A stretch of 64,000 bases of DNA from Physcocola sp002396385. GTDB taxonomy: Bacteria > Bacteroidota > Bacteroidia > Bacteroidales > Paludibacteraceae. The stretch spans positions 1 to 64,000 of the forward strand of contig CAMNDM010000001.1 in assembly GCA_946535435.1 (NCBI GenBank), written 5' to 3'. The notes under the pieces were generated by a model. That model had not been told where the DNA came from. It saw only the letters and a program-made list of their open reading frames with translations, and ran no database searches. Within the stretch, counting starts at the first letter, position 1. Every line of letters starts with the position of its first letter. A program made the position numbers and the translations under genes. This document shows positions 1 through 9,145 of this stretch, piece by piece.

Positions 1-46
1 GGAACGCTTCCCAGGGGCGTCGGGCTTTACAACCCGAAAGCGGATG

Positions 47-77
47 CAAAATTAGGCCTTTTTCCCGAACTGGCAAA
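47..77 (-). promoter_or_regulatory. Promoter of a minus-strand gene beyond the left edge
   Basis: Read on the minus strand, TTTG (77-74) is followed after 19 nt by TAATTTTG (54-47). This matches the Bacteroidetes sigma-ABfr form TTTG-N19/20-TAnnTTTG. The transcript would run off the left end of the window. Its first bases contain a small hairpin (TCGGG/CCCGA near 18-35), so positions 1-46 look like a 5' leader. The gene it serves is not visible. Confidence 0.5.
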
Positions 78-140
78 CTATTCGGGGAATTATTTTCAAT
101 ATTTTTTCGTCTTAGCTGACTTTCAGCCTCTTAAAAAAAA

Positions 141-3100
141 CTATCTTTTTATTACCCGATACATTTGTCCGTCCACGTATACCAGATAAACGCCACTAGC
201 GAACCCGCCAAATGGCACGACAGTCCGATCAGCGACAGCCTTTTGTTTACACATTCGCTGGCCGAGTACATTTTCCACAACAATCTCTTCGCCCTCTTTT
301 GTCCCCTCCACATAAAGGGTCCCATCTACCGGGCTCGGGTACAGTTTCTTTGTAAACCTTTCAACACACTTTACTATCTGGTTACAAACCTTTTTATTAC
401 CATTTGAATCGGCAAACACCCATTTAACCGTATTGTCACCCTTTTTCAAATAGGCTTCCGCTTCCATCTGACCTTCTACTTTCACATTGCAATTATCGGT
501 TGCCTTTTGTGTGGGGAAATCCACCAACCCCGTTTCTATTTCGCTAGCATTGAGTGGCAATTCAACAACAAGGCTGTCTATTGTCGAACAATCTATCGAA
601 GGAGCTGAGCGGTCTTCCACAACCACTGTTTGGCGACATTTCGTCTGATAGCCGACAGAATCAGAAAACACCCACATCAATTCCGACTCTCCAATAGGCA
701 GTATTGCGGGAGTGAACTCTAACACCCCAAGAACAGGCTGTCCGCCAATCCCTTTTGCGACAGGTTGGGCTAAATGCAATTGTCCGAAAGGAACTGCACA
801 GTAATTGTCTGTCATCTCATAACGGACTGGTTCCATCGACTCGCAATCATCATAAACCGGAGCTGAATGGTATTCTATGGATATATGTTGTTTACACACC
901 AGCTCATTACCAGACAAGTCTCTGAAAGTCCAGTTGACATCATGTTCCCCAACCGGCATCAATTTAGGCAAGTCATTTTCCGCTGCAACAAAAGTTCCAC
1001 AATTGTCAATTGCAACCGGTACAGGCAGATTCATCTTATCTGTCGCATAACTATCTAGGTTGTCTGTAATAAGGAAGGTCATATTGGGCATGTCTTCACA
1101 AAGATCATACACAGGCGTATGCTTGTCTGTAACAACAACCTTCTGTGGGCAGAAAAGCCGGTTGTCCGACCCATCTTTAAACAGCCAGTACACGAGCGAT
1201 TCACCAATAGGGAAGTACACCTTCGATATCAGTTGGCCTGTTATCTGTTTTGAACAATTGTCTTCTGCAACGGGTGCTTCCAACTGCATTTCGCTTATTT
1301 TCAGTCCGCATGCGTCACCCTCGACCTCAAAACCAAGCACAGGCATGCTGTCGCAATCCTTATAGACCGGCGCATATTCATCAATAACAGTTATAAGTTG
1401 GGCACACCTTGTGGAATTTCCCGCCTCATCGGTATACACCCACCACAATTCGTTTTCACCAGTAAACAACGTATCCGATGGGAAGGCCGTAACATTCACA
1501 CTTCCACAATTATCGGTTGCGTGAAGCGAAGGAAATTCGACCTCACTTACCGTATAACAGCACTTGTCTTCTGATGCGAATAACTGGAGTGGAAGCAACG
1601 AGTCACATCCCTCCACAATCGGTTTCAACGTGTCTTTCACCACCACCGTTTGCCGACACTGCGATGTGTTCCCCTGCACATCCGAGAACATCCAAACAGC
1701 GGCCGATTCACCCACATAAAAAGTATCTCGGCTATCTTCTAACACACCTGTTACCTTTTCCGAACAATTGTCGTCGGCAACAGGCGCGAACTTTGCAATC
1801 TCTTCCGAAGGCACACGGTTTTGGTTGGCATCCAGATAAAGCACAAGGGTATCCATATTGGAACACGTTTTTAAGACAGGAGCCCCTAAATCATATACTA
1901 CAAGGGTGCGTTCACACACACTGGTGTCCCCAAGCAAGTCGGAGAACACCCAGTTCACGTCATTTTCACCTATTAGGAACGTATCGGTGGAAGCCTGCAA
2001 ACTGGCCTCTTTTGTGTAGTCCAAGTCACTGAGTCCTATTTCTGAGATTGTAGGGACCGTTTCTACAGGAACACCACAATCGAGCGATTCGACAGCAAGG
2101 TGTAAAACAGGAATCGTATCACAATTCACCCTTTTAAACGGAGGATATTCAGTTATCTCAACATTCACCGCTCCCTCTGGTATTATAAAGTACAGGCTTT
2201 TCCCGTAGACTTTTTCCACAACCTCCTCCCCATTCATCGTGTAAGTCACAAGCCACCGGCCATCTTCCTTTCTGGACACGCTGTCGTCTTTCGTAATCGC
2301 CACGCTATCACCTACATATTTGAAAGCCGTATCGGAAGCCGTAAGGTACATAGGCCGGCCATAGTAAAAACGGCCGTCGAACTGCCCATCGGTCAAACGC
2401 ACTCCGTTAAAGAACACATTACTCTTCTGCGTGGAAATTTTCACCGAGACAGTATCGCCCAGTCCAAAGAACTCGCTTGTATGCTTATAGAGGAATGGGA
2501 TCCGTTTCTGCATATATTCCTTGTGCTGTTTTTTCCACAACTCCCATTCGTCGGTGTCTCGACCTATTTCATTATAGAAATAAGGTATTTCAGGAGCTAT
2601 AATTTCCGAGAGGCTGTCCAGTCTGCTCGCACAACTTTCCGCCGACACAAAGGTACCCATATACACACTCAGCCGGTCAACAACCTGATTGGCTACCTCA
2701 GGAAACCCCATGGTCTTCATAAACACCATGCAGCTGTATTCCTGATTTGAGTTTTCTTCCTTAAAAGGTTCTTTTCTGAGTATATAATTAAAGTACGGGA
2801 AATCCCAGACGCTATTCCACACTTCAGCCCAGACACTGTTCGACATCAAGTCTGCGGTCACATCGGTATCTTTCAGCACAAAACGCCACTTGCCGTCGTC
2901 CGAACGTTGTCGCCACAGCATCTGGTTGTTCGCCGGAAAGTCTTTGTTACAATAGACCACAGAAAGTATAAAGTAGTTCATAAACTCGTTCATGTCAATC
3001 AACGAGTCCAACTGGTTTAATGTGGCAGACGAATCTGCCAAAATTTCCCGATAATGCCAGTATTCGTTCAAATCGCCAGCTTTCACCTTGAGGGAGTTTT

Positions 3101-4445
3101 CTGCCAGCATATCTATGTCATCGAGTTTGTCGTAGTTCGCCCAAATATAGTCGTCGTTAACTTTCTCGCGCAAATTGAGAAGTCCGTAGTATCTTCCGTT
3201 TAACAGTACAATTACGGGTTGCGAGGCTTGCCAATCCACATCCACATGCTGTCCGAAACTCATCTGGTTCATCGCATCTCTGAAATGAAGGCAGTTGAAA
3301 TCCTGGCCCGAATTACGCAGATAGAAACTTTTTGACTTTGCCACTTGGGGTTTGTCCGACCAGAAAGGATAGGAGAATTTACTTTCTCCAAAACGTTTGT
3401 TCGCCCTCACATTAAGCGATTTTACCGGCAGACACGCACTCGTATTTCCTCCTATTTCCACCTCGCATACCTGGTTGATAACCGACTGGTTACCGGCTTT
3501 AAGGTCAAAATACTCTATGTTTACGGGGCGGTTCCACGAATACAGGAAGTTCATATTCCCTATTTCCGGGATGTCGGACGGAATATCCGGATGGTTTAAG
3601 CCATAAGTTCCTTCCACCAGAATGCCGGTTTCGTCGCCATAAAGGTTAACGCTATCGGTTACAATAGAGACAATAGGCAGGGTGTATTCCCTGTCTGGGA
3701 TTATGTAGGTTTCTGTTTTGCTTAATTTGCTTAATGCGCTGTCGCTGAAAGTTTTCGCCCTGACCACCGTCGTTGCCGTTATAACCATTGAGTCTGGAGC
3801 TGTTGGGCTGTCTTCGGTAGGTTCACTTCCGTTCAGGGTATACCGGACGACTGCGTCTGACGGATAATCTCCCTGCAAGCCCAAACGCAAGACAACCGGA
3901 TGACTATAAACGCCACCATTTACCGAGAAATTGGGCTTCTTTAAAATTTTTGTGGTATGAAAGCCCCCATTTGGTGCATTGGGGGTGCCCTTCTTGAAGT
4001 ACGTCAGGGTATCGTTTCCATCGGAAACACGACCGTAAGCGATGTCGGGAGCCAACATTTCCGGGATGACCAAACTGTCGACTATGTGGCCAACCGGATC
4101 GAACAAATAGAGCGTACCCGCATCGCTGTCGATACGGAAATCGGCATGGAGGTGTCCACGCTCTTCTTCCTTGTCACAATAAATAAGCAAATGTCCCTTG
4201 GGAGGTATATACGTAGTATCCATCAAAGGGTACGACTCGGTAAAATCTTTGGAACGGGAAATGGAGAACCCTGTAAAATCGAACACAGTGCTATCTCCAT
4301 TATAGAGTTCTACCCATGAGTCCGGATACTCATTAAGTTCATCTATAATTCCATTAACATTACTTTGCATCACTTCGTTTATCCGTATGTCTGCAAACGT
4401 GTCAATTCCCAGAAAGCATAATATGAATAGGACTACAATCCTCAT
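141..4445 (-). CDS. Secreted CotH-kinase-like protein with lamin-tail, chitobiase-C and HYR-type repeats, T9SS sorting tail
   Basis: 1434 aa. An N-terminal signal peptide (about residues 1-18) is followed by a lamin-tail-like domain (INEVMQSN and WVELYNG motifs, to about 150). Next comes a chitobiase/hexosaminidase C-terminal-type segment (YTLNGSEPTEDSP, about 175-245) and a CotH-like domain (about 250-680) with LLNGRYYGLLNLREK and VLKDTD, which correspond to conserved CotH kinase-fold motifs. After about residue 770 there are seven degenerate repeats of 80-95 aa, each with a Cys-containing opening, a DNC motif, and the pattern G-E-x-x-V-x-W-x-F-x-D; they resemble HYR domains. The last 75 residues (LYPSPVDGTLYV to the terminal VIKR) look like a type A sorting domain for type IX secretion. 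The protein is therefore probably exported and surface-attached. The substrate is unknown. A shorter paralogue lies at 46160-48706. Confidence 0.85.
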   Translation of the reverse strand: MRIVVLFILCFLGIDTFADIRINEVMQSNVNGIIDELNEYPDSWVELYNGDSTVFDFTGFSISRSKDFTESYPLMDTTYIPPKGHLLIYCDKEEERGHLHADFRIDSDAGTLYLFDPVGHIVDSLVIPEMLAPDIAYGRVSDGNDTLTYFKKGTPNAPNGGFHTTKILKKPNFSVNGGVYSHPVVLRLGLQGDYPSDAVVRYTLNGSEPTEDSPTAPDSMVITATTVVRAKTFSDSALSKLSKTETYIIPDREYTLPIVSIVTDSVNLYGDETGILVEGTYGLNHPDIPSDIPEIGNMNFLYSWNRPVNIEYFDLKAGNQSVINQVCEVEIGGNTSACLPVKSLNVRANKRFGESKFSYPFWSDKPQVAKSKSFYLRNSGQDFNCLHFRDAMNQMSFGQHVDVDWQASQPVIVLLNGRYYGLLNLREKVNDDYIWANYDKLDDIDMLAENSLKVKAGDLNEYWHYREILADSSATLNQLDSLIDMNEFMNYFILSVVYCNKDFPANNQMLWRQRSDDGKWRFVLKDTDVTADLMSNSVWAEVWNSVWDFPYFNYILRKEPFKEENSNQEYSCMVFMKTMGFPEVANQVVDRLSVYMGTFVSAESCASRLDSLSEIIAPEIPYFYNEIGRDTDEWELWKKQHKEYMQKRIPFLYKHTSEFFGLGDTVSVKISTQKSNVFFNGVRLTDGQFDGRFYYGRPMYLTASDTAFKYVGDSVAITKDDSVSRKEDGRWLVTYTMNGEEVVEKVYGKSLYFIIPEGAVNVEITEYPPFKRVNCDTIPVLHLAVESLDCGVPVETVPTISEIGLSDLDYTKEASLQASTDTFLIGENDVNWVFSDLLGDTSVCERTLVVYDLGAPVLKTCSNMDTLVLYLDANQNRVPSEEIAKFAPVADDNCSEKVTGVLEDSRDTFYVGESAAVWMFSDVQGNTSQCRQTVVVKDTLKPIVEGCDSLLPLQLFASEDKCCYTVSEVEFPSLHATDNCGSVNVTAFPSDTLFTGENELWWVYTDEAGNSTRCAQLITVIDEYAPVYKDCDSMPVLGFEVEGDACGLKISEMQLEAPVAEDNCSKQITGQLISKVYFPIGESLVYWLFKDGSDNRLFCPQKVVVTDKHTPVYDLCEDMPNMTFLITDNLDSYATDKMNLPVPVAIDNCGTFVAAENDLPKLMPVGEHDVNWTFRDLSGNELVCKQHISIEYHSAPVYDDCESMEPVRYEMTDNYCAVPFGQLHLAQPVAKGIGGQPVLGVLEFTPAILPIGESELMWVFSDSVGYQTKCRQTVVVEDRSAPSIDCSTIDSLVVELPLNASEIETGLVDFPTQKATDNCNVKVEGQMEAEAYLKKGDNTVKWVFADSNGNKKVCNQIVKCVERFTKKLYPSPVDGTLYVEGTKEGEEIVVENVLGQRMCKQKAVADRTVVPFGGFASGVYLVYVDGQMYRVIKR

Positions 4446-4485
4446 TTAGTATAGTAAAACCAACAGTTATACAACTAATAACATA

Positions 4486-4580
4486 CAAATTTACACATTT
4501 AGTATATCTGTACCCCATAACTACATGTTTTTTTCACATGTTTTTCCTGCTACATTGTTTCACATGTAATACAACAAAAA
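4486..4580. other. Spacer between the CotH gene and argB
   Basis: AT-rich. It holds a possible minus-strand -7 box TAAATTTG (4493-4486) for the CotH gene, but no -33 box at normal spacing. It also holds three close copies of CACATGT or ACATGT between 4522 and 4568, with no function I recognise. Confidence 0.3.
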
Positions 4581-4615
4581 AATGGGGAATAAGCGTTTCC
4601 CGCACATTCCCCATT
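4581..4615 (-). terminator. argB terminator
   Basis: AATGGGGAA (4581-4589) pairs with TTCCCCATT (4607-4615). On the minus strand the hairpin is followed by a run of T, which makes a rho-independent terminator 20 bp after the argB stop codon. Confidence 0.8.
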
Positions 4616-4635
4616 ATGGCGTTTAATACAGTTCC

Positions 4636-5406
4636 CTATAGTTTGATAACCGTTCCGGAATCAGCCGCAATATCACTTGCCTGGGTGATGATAACTTGCT
4701 TGACGCCAGCTTTTACTGCGGCCAGCGAATTCTCTATTTTCGGAATCATTCCCCCCTGGATAGTACCATTGTCGACGTACTCTTTAAATAGTCTTTCATC
4801 AACAACCGGAATCACACTGTCGTCGTCGTCCGGATTGCTCAGCACGCCTTTTTTCTCAAAGCAGTACATCAGGGTCACATCAAAGTGTTTGGCCAAAGCT
4901 TTAGCAGCCTCTGCCGCAATGGTGTCGGCATTGGTGTTCAGCAAGTGTCCCATTTTGTCGTGTGTGATTGGAGCCAGCACAGGCACAACCCCCTGCGCAA
5001 TCAAGCCGGCAAGCAGATCCGAGTTCACCTCCTTAGGGTCACCCACAAATCCATAGTCAACATCTTTAACCGGGCGTTTGTCGCTACGCATATAGTTCAA
5101 GTCGGCGCCAGTAAGTCCTAGGGCGTTCAGGCCCAAAGCCTGCAGTTGGGCAACGATGTTCTTGTTCACCAGTCCGGCATAGACCATTGTAACCACTTTC
5201 AGAGTTTCCGCATCAGTCACACGCCTACCGTTCACCATCTGGCTTTCAATGCCAAGTTTGGTCGAAAGGGCAGTAGCGGAACGGCCGCCACCGTGCACAA
5301 GCACTTTCCGCCCCTCTATTTTCGAAAACTCTTTCAGCAAGGCCGAGAGCGAAGCCTCTTCCTCTACTATCTTTCCTCCAACTTTTATAACGGTTAGTTT
5401 TTCCAT
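4636..5406 (-). CDS. argB: Acetylglutamate kinase (or N-succinylglutamate kinase)
   Basis: 256 aa, normal length for ArgB. It phosphorylates the gamma-carboxyl of N-acylglutamate, the second step of ornithine synthesis. Visible signatures are the N-terminal VIKVGGK, the VHGGG loop, NGRRVTD, and the C-terminal GGMIPK segment with the conserved lysine. Some Bacteroides use succinylated instead of acetylated intermediates; the kinase sequence alone does not settle which is used here, and the transcarbamylase gene that would do so is not in the window. The gene is divergent from argR, and its promoter sits beside an ARG box, so arginine repression is likely. Confidence 0.93.
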   Translation of the reverse strand: MEKLTVIKVGGKIVEEEASLSALLKEFSKIEGRKVLVHGGGRSATALSTKLGIESQMVNGRRVTDAETLKVVTMVYAGLVNKNIVAQLQALGLNALGLTGADLNYMRSDKRPVKDVDYGFVGDPKEVNSDLLAGLIAQGVVPVLAPITHDKMGHLLNTNADTIAAEAAKALAKHFDVTLMYCFEKKGVLSNPDDDDSVIPVVDERLFKEYVDNGTIQGGMIPKIENSLAAVKAGVKQVIITQASDIAADSGTVIKL

Positions 5407-5431
5407 TGTCGTTTACTTTATTTATTAAATG

Positions 5432-5462
5432 CAAAATTAAAGTGCTGGCACGGAAATACAAA
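5432..5462 (-). promoter_or_regulatory. argB promoter
   Basis: Minus strand: TTTG (5462-5459), a 19-nt gap, then TAATTTTG (5439-5432), ending 26 bp before the argB start codon. Confidence 0.65.
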
Positions 5463-5466
5463 AAAT

Positions 5467-5480
5467 TGAATTAATATTCA
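5467..5480. promoter_or_regulatory. ARG box (ArgR operator)
   Basis: TGAATTAATATTCA fits the classical ARG box core TGAAT-wwww-ATTCA perfectly. It lies 4 bp upstream of the argB -33 element, between the divergent argB and argR genes. A weaker, box-like TGAATAAAATTGA overlaps the argR start near 5611-5623. Confidence 0.7.
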
Positions 5481-5531
5481 CATTCGGTTAAAATTTGCCC
5501 AAATTTATTATGTATATTCACCATTTGACCT

Positions 5532-5539
5532 TAACTTTG
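5532..5539 (+). promoter_or_regulatory. Candidate argR -7 box
   Basis: TAACTTTG fits TAnnTTTG and lies 80 bp before the argR start. No clear TTTG occurs at the usual 19-21 nt upstream, so this is only a partial promoter match. Confidence 0.35.
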
Positions 5540-5619
5540 TCCTCTGCAACGAATGAATCTGCTCTAACAAAGCGTTTATTCGCATTCTATTCATCTGACA
5601 ACAAACACGTTGAATAAAA

Positions 5620-6087
5620 TTGAAAAACAAGATTAAACGATTTGCAGCGATCAAGGAAATTATTTCCACAAACACAGTCAGCTGCCAGGAAGACCTTCTA
5701 CAACTGCTTGCAGAGCGCGGTTTCCAACTGACGCAGGCCACCCTGTCGCGTGATTTGAAACAAATGAAAGTTGCAAAAACGCCCGACGTGTCGGGTGAGT
5801 ATATTTACAAGTTGCCAAACGAGTTGAAAAACAGTGAAGAGCACAATATTTACCTGGCCAGTTCGCTGACCACTATTGACTTTTCTGGCAACAACGTCGT
5901 CCTGCACACTCGTTCAGGATACGCCAGCAGTCTCGCCTACGAGATTGACGAACGCATTCCCAGTGTCATTATCGGAACTGTTGCAGGTGAAGACACCATT
6001 ATCGGAGTAATTAAGGAAGGGCTGTCACAAAAGGAGGTTTTTGACGCTCTTGCCTCTTTCATTCCGACCCTTAAAGGACGACAATAA
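5620..6087 (+). CDS. argR: Arginine repressor ArgR
   Basis: 155 aa, typical ArgR length. The N-terminal winged helix-turn-helix region includes QATLSRDLKQMKVAK; the C-terminal oligomerisation and arginine-binding region includes GTVAGEDTIIGVI. The start is TTG at 5620. An in-frame TGA at 5611-5613 rules out an earlier start, and the next in-frame ATG (about codon 48) would delete the DNA-binding domain. It is the first gene of the arg cluster and probably controls it and the divergent argB through the ARG box at 5467-5480. Confidence 0.92.
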   Translation: MKNKIKRFAAIKEIISTNTVSCQEDLLQLLAERGFQLTQATLSRDLKQMKVAKTPDVSGEYIYKLPNELKNSEEHNIYLASSLTTIDFSGNNVVLHTRSGYASSLAYEIDERIPSVIIGTVAGEDTIIGVIKEGLSQKEVFDALASFIPTLKGRQ

Positions 6088-6143
6088 ACAAAGAATACTA
6101 ACTAAAAGGAACAAACGACATTATAATTCTTCAAGAGCAAGAA

Positions 6144-6800
6144 ATGGTTAAGGACAACATCAAACTAATGATTGCCGACGAGAGCCACATCCACTACATC
6201 GATGAGATTCTCGAGACTATTACAGCCGCTGCTAAGGTTAGGGGAACTGGCATTGCCAAACGAAACCCCAAATACGTTGAAGACCTTATGCGGAAAGGGA
6301 AAGCAGTCTTAGCCCTCGACGGAGACAAGTTCGCCGGATTCAGCTATATTGAAACATGGGGAGGCAAGCACTATGTCACCACTTCCGGCATGATTGTGCC
6401 AGAAGCCTACAGAGGCCACGGTCTGGCCCGACGCATTAAGCACGTTACTTTCTCGCTGGCACGCAAGCGCTGGCCTAACGCTAAAATATTCAGTCTGACT
6501 TCGGGTGCTGCGGTCATGAAGTTGAACACCGACTGCGGATATGTTCCGGTCACATTCGGACAACTAACCGACGACGAAACATTCTGGCGTGGCTGTGAGG
6601 GCTGCATCAACCACGATGTCCTCGTCCGTACCGAACGACGCTACTGCATTTGCACTGGTATGCTCTACGACCCTGACAACAAGCGGAGCAAAATGAATGC
6701 GGAAGAAGAGCTGGAGGCCGACAAAGAGCTGGTCGAACAAATCATTAAAGACCGATTCCCGAACGGTTTCCCTGCCGACGAACCGGACGAAAACCACTAA
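6144..6800 (+). CDS. GNAT N-acyltransferase, probable N-acylglutamate synthase
   Basis: 218 aa with a GNAT fold: the acyl-CoA pyrophosphate-binding signature is RGHGLARRI (about residues 95-103). A Cys-rich segment (GCEGCINHD, RRYCICTG) follows at about 150-180, and the C-terminus is acidic. It sits between argR and argG in the same direction, and no other candidate for the first ornithine-pathway step is present, so N-acetylglutamate (or N-succinylglutamate) synthase is a reasonable inference. The exact acyl donor cannot be read from sequence. Confidence 0.7.
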   Translation: MVKDNIKLMIADESHIHYIDEILETITAAAKVRGTGIAKRNPKYVEDLMRKGKAVLALDGDKFAGFSYIETWGGKHYVTTSGMIVPEAYRGHGLARRIKHVTFSLARKRWPNAKIFSLTSGAAVMKLNTDCGYVPVTFGQLTDDETFWRGCEGCINHDVLVRTERRYCICTGMLYDPDNKRSKMNAEEELEADKELVEQIIKDRFPNGFPADEPDENH

Positions 6801-6827
6801 TTTGAACTTACAAACAGAAATATACAA

Positions 6828-8036
6828 ATGGAAAAGAAAAAAGTTGTAGTCGCTTTCAGCGGCGGCCTCGACACCTCGTTCACCGTGATGTACCTGGCCA
6901 AGGAAAAGGGTTATGAAGTATATGCAGCCTGCGCCAATACAGGCGGTTTCAGCGCCGAACAACTTAAAACCAACGAGGAGAATGCCTACAAGTTGGGTGC
7001 CACCAAATATGTGACCCTCGACGTTACTAAAGAATACTACAACAAGAGCCTCAAGTATATGGTTTACGGTAACGTTCTCCGTAACGGCACTTATCCGATT
7101 TCTGTTTCTTCTGAACGTATCTTCCAAGGTATGGCTATCGCACGTTATGCCAACGAAATTAAAGCTGACGCTATCGCCCATGGCTCTACCGGCGCTGGTA
7201 ACGACCAGATCCGTTTCGATATGACGTTCTTGGTGATGGCCCCTGGCGTTGAAATCATCACCCTGACACGCGACCAAAACCTTTCCCGCGAATTTGAAGT
7301 GAACTACTTGAACGAGCACGGTTTCCCTGCTGACTTCAAGAAGTTGAAGTATTCTTATAATGTCGGTCTTTGGGGTACCTCTATCTGCGGTGGCGAGATT
7401 CTCGACTCTAAGCAAGGCCTGCCTGAAGAGGCCTACTTGAAACAAGTCACTAAAACCGGTAGCGAAGTCCTCGCCCTGGAATTCAAGAACGGTGAAATCT
7501 GTGGCGTTAACGGTGTCCACTACGACGATAAGATTGCAGCCATCCAGAAGGTGGAGGAAATCGGTTCGGCATACGGCATCGGCCGCGACATGCACGTTGG
7601 CGACACCATCATCGGCATTAAGGGCCGCGTTGGTTTCGAAGCGGCGGCTCCTATGCTTATCATCGGCGCACACAAATTCCTAGAAAAATACACCCTCAGC
7701 AAGTGGCAGCAGTACTGGAAAGACCAGGTTGCCAACTGGTATGGTATGTTCTTACACGAAAGCCAGTACTTGGAACCTGTTATGCGCGACATCGAGGCTA
7801 TGCTCGAAAGTTCACAGCGTAACGTCAACGGTATTGTTACACTCGAACTCCGTCCGCTCTCTTTCAGCACTATTGGTGTTGACTCTAAAGACGACCTCGT
7901 TAAAACGAAGTTCGGTGAATATGGTGAGACTTCTAAGGGTTGGACTGCCGACGAAGCCAAAGGCTTCATCAAGTGCATGTCTACCCCTCTACGTGTATAC
8001 TACACTAACCACAAAGACGAGAGCAAAGACATTTAA
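6828..8036 (+). CDS. argG: Argininosuccinate synthase
   Basis: 402 aa. It joins citrulline and aspartate using ATP. The N-terminal PP-loop reads AFSGGLDTS (about residues 9-17), and downstream segments match the family (HGSTGAGNDQIRFD; LWGTSICGGEI). It starts 27 bp after the GNAT gene, and a strong terminator follows at 8061, so argR, GNAT and argG can form one unit with argC-argD behind its own promoter. Confidence 0.95.
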   Translation: MEKKKVVVAFSGGLDTSFTVMYLAKEKGYEVYAACANTGGFSAEQLKTNEENAYKLGATKYVTLDVTKEYYNKSLKYMVYGNVLRNGTYPISVSSERIFQGMAIARYANEIKADAIAHGSTGAGNDQIRFDMTFLVMAPGVEIITLTRDQNLSREFEVNYLNEHGFPADFKKLKYSYNVGLWGTSICGGEILDSKQGLPEEAYLKQVTKTGSEVLALEFKNGEICGVNGVHYDDKIAAIQKVEEIGSAYGIGRDMHVGDTIIGIKGRVGFEAAAPMLIIGAHKFLEKYTLSKWQQYWKDQVANWYGMFLHESQYLEPVMRDIEAMLESSQRNVNGIVTLELRPLSFSTIGVDSKDDLVKTKFGEYGETSKGWTADEAKGFIKCMSTPLRVYYTNHKDESKDI

Positions 8037-8060
8037 TTCGTAAAGTCTGTAGAATAAAAG

Positions 8061-8092
8061 ACGGATGCGGAAATGTCTGCATCCGTTTTTTT
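8061..8092 (+). terminator. argG terminator
   Basis: ACGGATGC (8061-8068) pairs with GCATCCGT (8079-8086), followed by seven T. Confidence 0.85.
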
Positions 8093-8093
8093 A

Positions 8094-8101
8094 TAACTTT
8101 G
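8094..8101 (+). promoter_or_regulatory. Candidate argC -7 box
   Basis: TAACTTTG fits TAnnTTTG directly after the argG terminator and 36 bp before argC. No convincing -33 element is seen. Confidence 0.4.
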
Positions 8102-8137
8102 CATTACATAACGAAACATTTTAATTAAGAACACTAT

Positions 8138-9115
8138 ATGATTAAAGTTGGAATTATTGGCGGTGCCGGTTACACTGCTGGCGAACTTTGCCGCATCCTC
8201 ATCAACCATCCTGAGGCAGAAATCACTTTCATTCACAGTGAAAGCAACGCCGGCAACAAAATCACCGATGTCCACGGCGGTCTTATCGGAGAAACCGAAC
8301 TGGTGTTTACCGACCAGTTGGAGTTCGAAAAGGTCGACGTCGTTTTCTTCTGCTTTGGCCACGGAAAAAGCCGCGAATTCCTCAGCACGCATACCATTCC
8401 TTCGAACGTGAAAATCGTTGACCTGGCGCAAGATTTCCGTCTTGCTGAGCCTGGACACGACTACATATACGGTCTGCCTGAAATCAACCGCGACGCCATC
8501 CGTAAGGCGAACCACGTGGCCAATCCGGGCTGTTTCGCCACCTGCATCCAGTTGGGGCTTCTGCCTTTGGCAAAAGCTGGTTTGCTAAAAGGAAACGACA
8601 TCAACGTCAACGCCATTACGGGCAGCACTGGTGCGGGCTTCAAGCCACAAGCTACCAGCCATTTCAGTTGGCGCGACAACAACCTCAGCATCTATAAGCC
8701 TTTCCAGCACCAGCACATCCCTGAAATTAAGCAGAGCCTTAAACAGACCCAAGGCGAATTCGATGTTGAAATAGACTTTATCCCTTACCGTGGCAATTTC
8801 CCTCGTGGTATTTTCGCGACCGAAGTGATTAAAGTGGACGAGAACGTCGACATTGAGGAAGTCATCAAAACTTACAAAGATTTCTATGCGAATGCCGCCT
8901 TCACCCACTATAGCGACAAAGCCATCGATATGAAACAGGTCGTTAATACCAATAAGGCGTTGGTTCACGTCGAGAAATACGGAAACAAGTTGCTCGTTAC
9001 CTCTACCATCGACAACCTGTTGAAAGGTGCAAGCGGACAGGCGGTACAGAACATGAACATCATGTTCGGCATTGACGAGACTGCCGGCCTCAGACTTAAA
9101 GCAAACGCATTCTAA
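8138..9115 (+). CDS. argC: N-acetyl-gamma-glutamyl-phosphate reductase
   Basis: 325 aa. It reduces N-acylglutamyl phosphate to the semialdehyde with NADPH. The N-terminal nucleotide-binding loop is GIIGGAGYTAGEL, and the catalytic cysteine lies in NPGCFAT (about residues 127-133). Thirty bp separate it from argD, so the two are probably co-transcribed. Confidence 0.94.
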   Translation: MIKVGIIGGAGYTAGELCRILINHPEAEITFIHSESNAGNKITDVHGGLIGETELVFTDQLEFEKVDVVFFCFGHGKSREFLSTHTIPSNVKIVDLAQDFRLAEPGHDYIYGLPEINRDAIRKANHVANPGCFATCIQLGLLPLAKAGLLKGNDINVNAITGSTGAGFKPQATSHFSWRDNNLSIYKPFQHQHIPEIKQSLKQTQGEFDVEIDFIPYRGNFPRGIFATEVIKVDENVDIEEVIKTYKDFYANAAFTHYSDKAIDMKQVVNTNKALVHVEKYGNKLLVTSTIDNLLKGASGQAVQNMNIMFGIDETAGLRLKANAF

Positions 9116-9145
9116 GTATCAAACAACAAAAACGAAACGATAATA

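Noticed and set aside
1..46. tRNA-Tyr-like or tRNA-Thr-like anticodon arm (TTGTAAAG loop) on the minus strand
   Set aside because: The loop has eight bases with a 5-bp stem, and no D or T arm fits around it. A leader hairpin is more likely.
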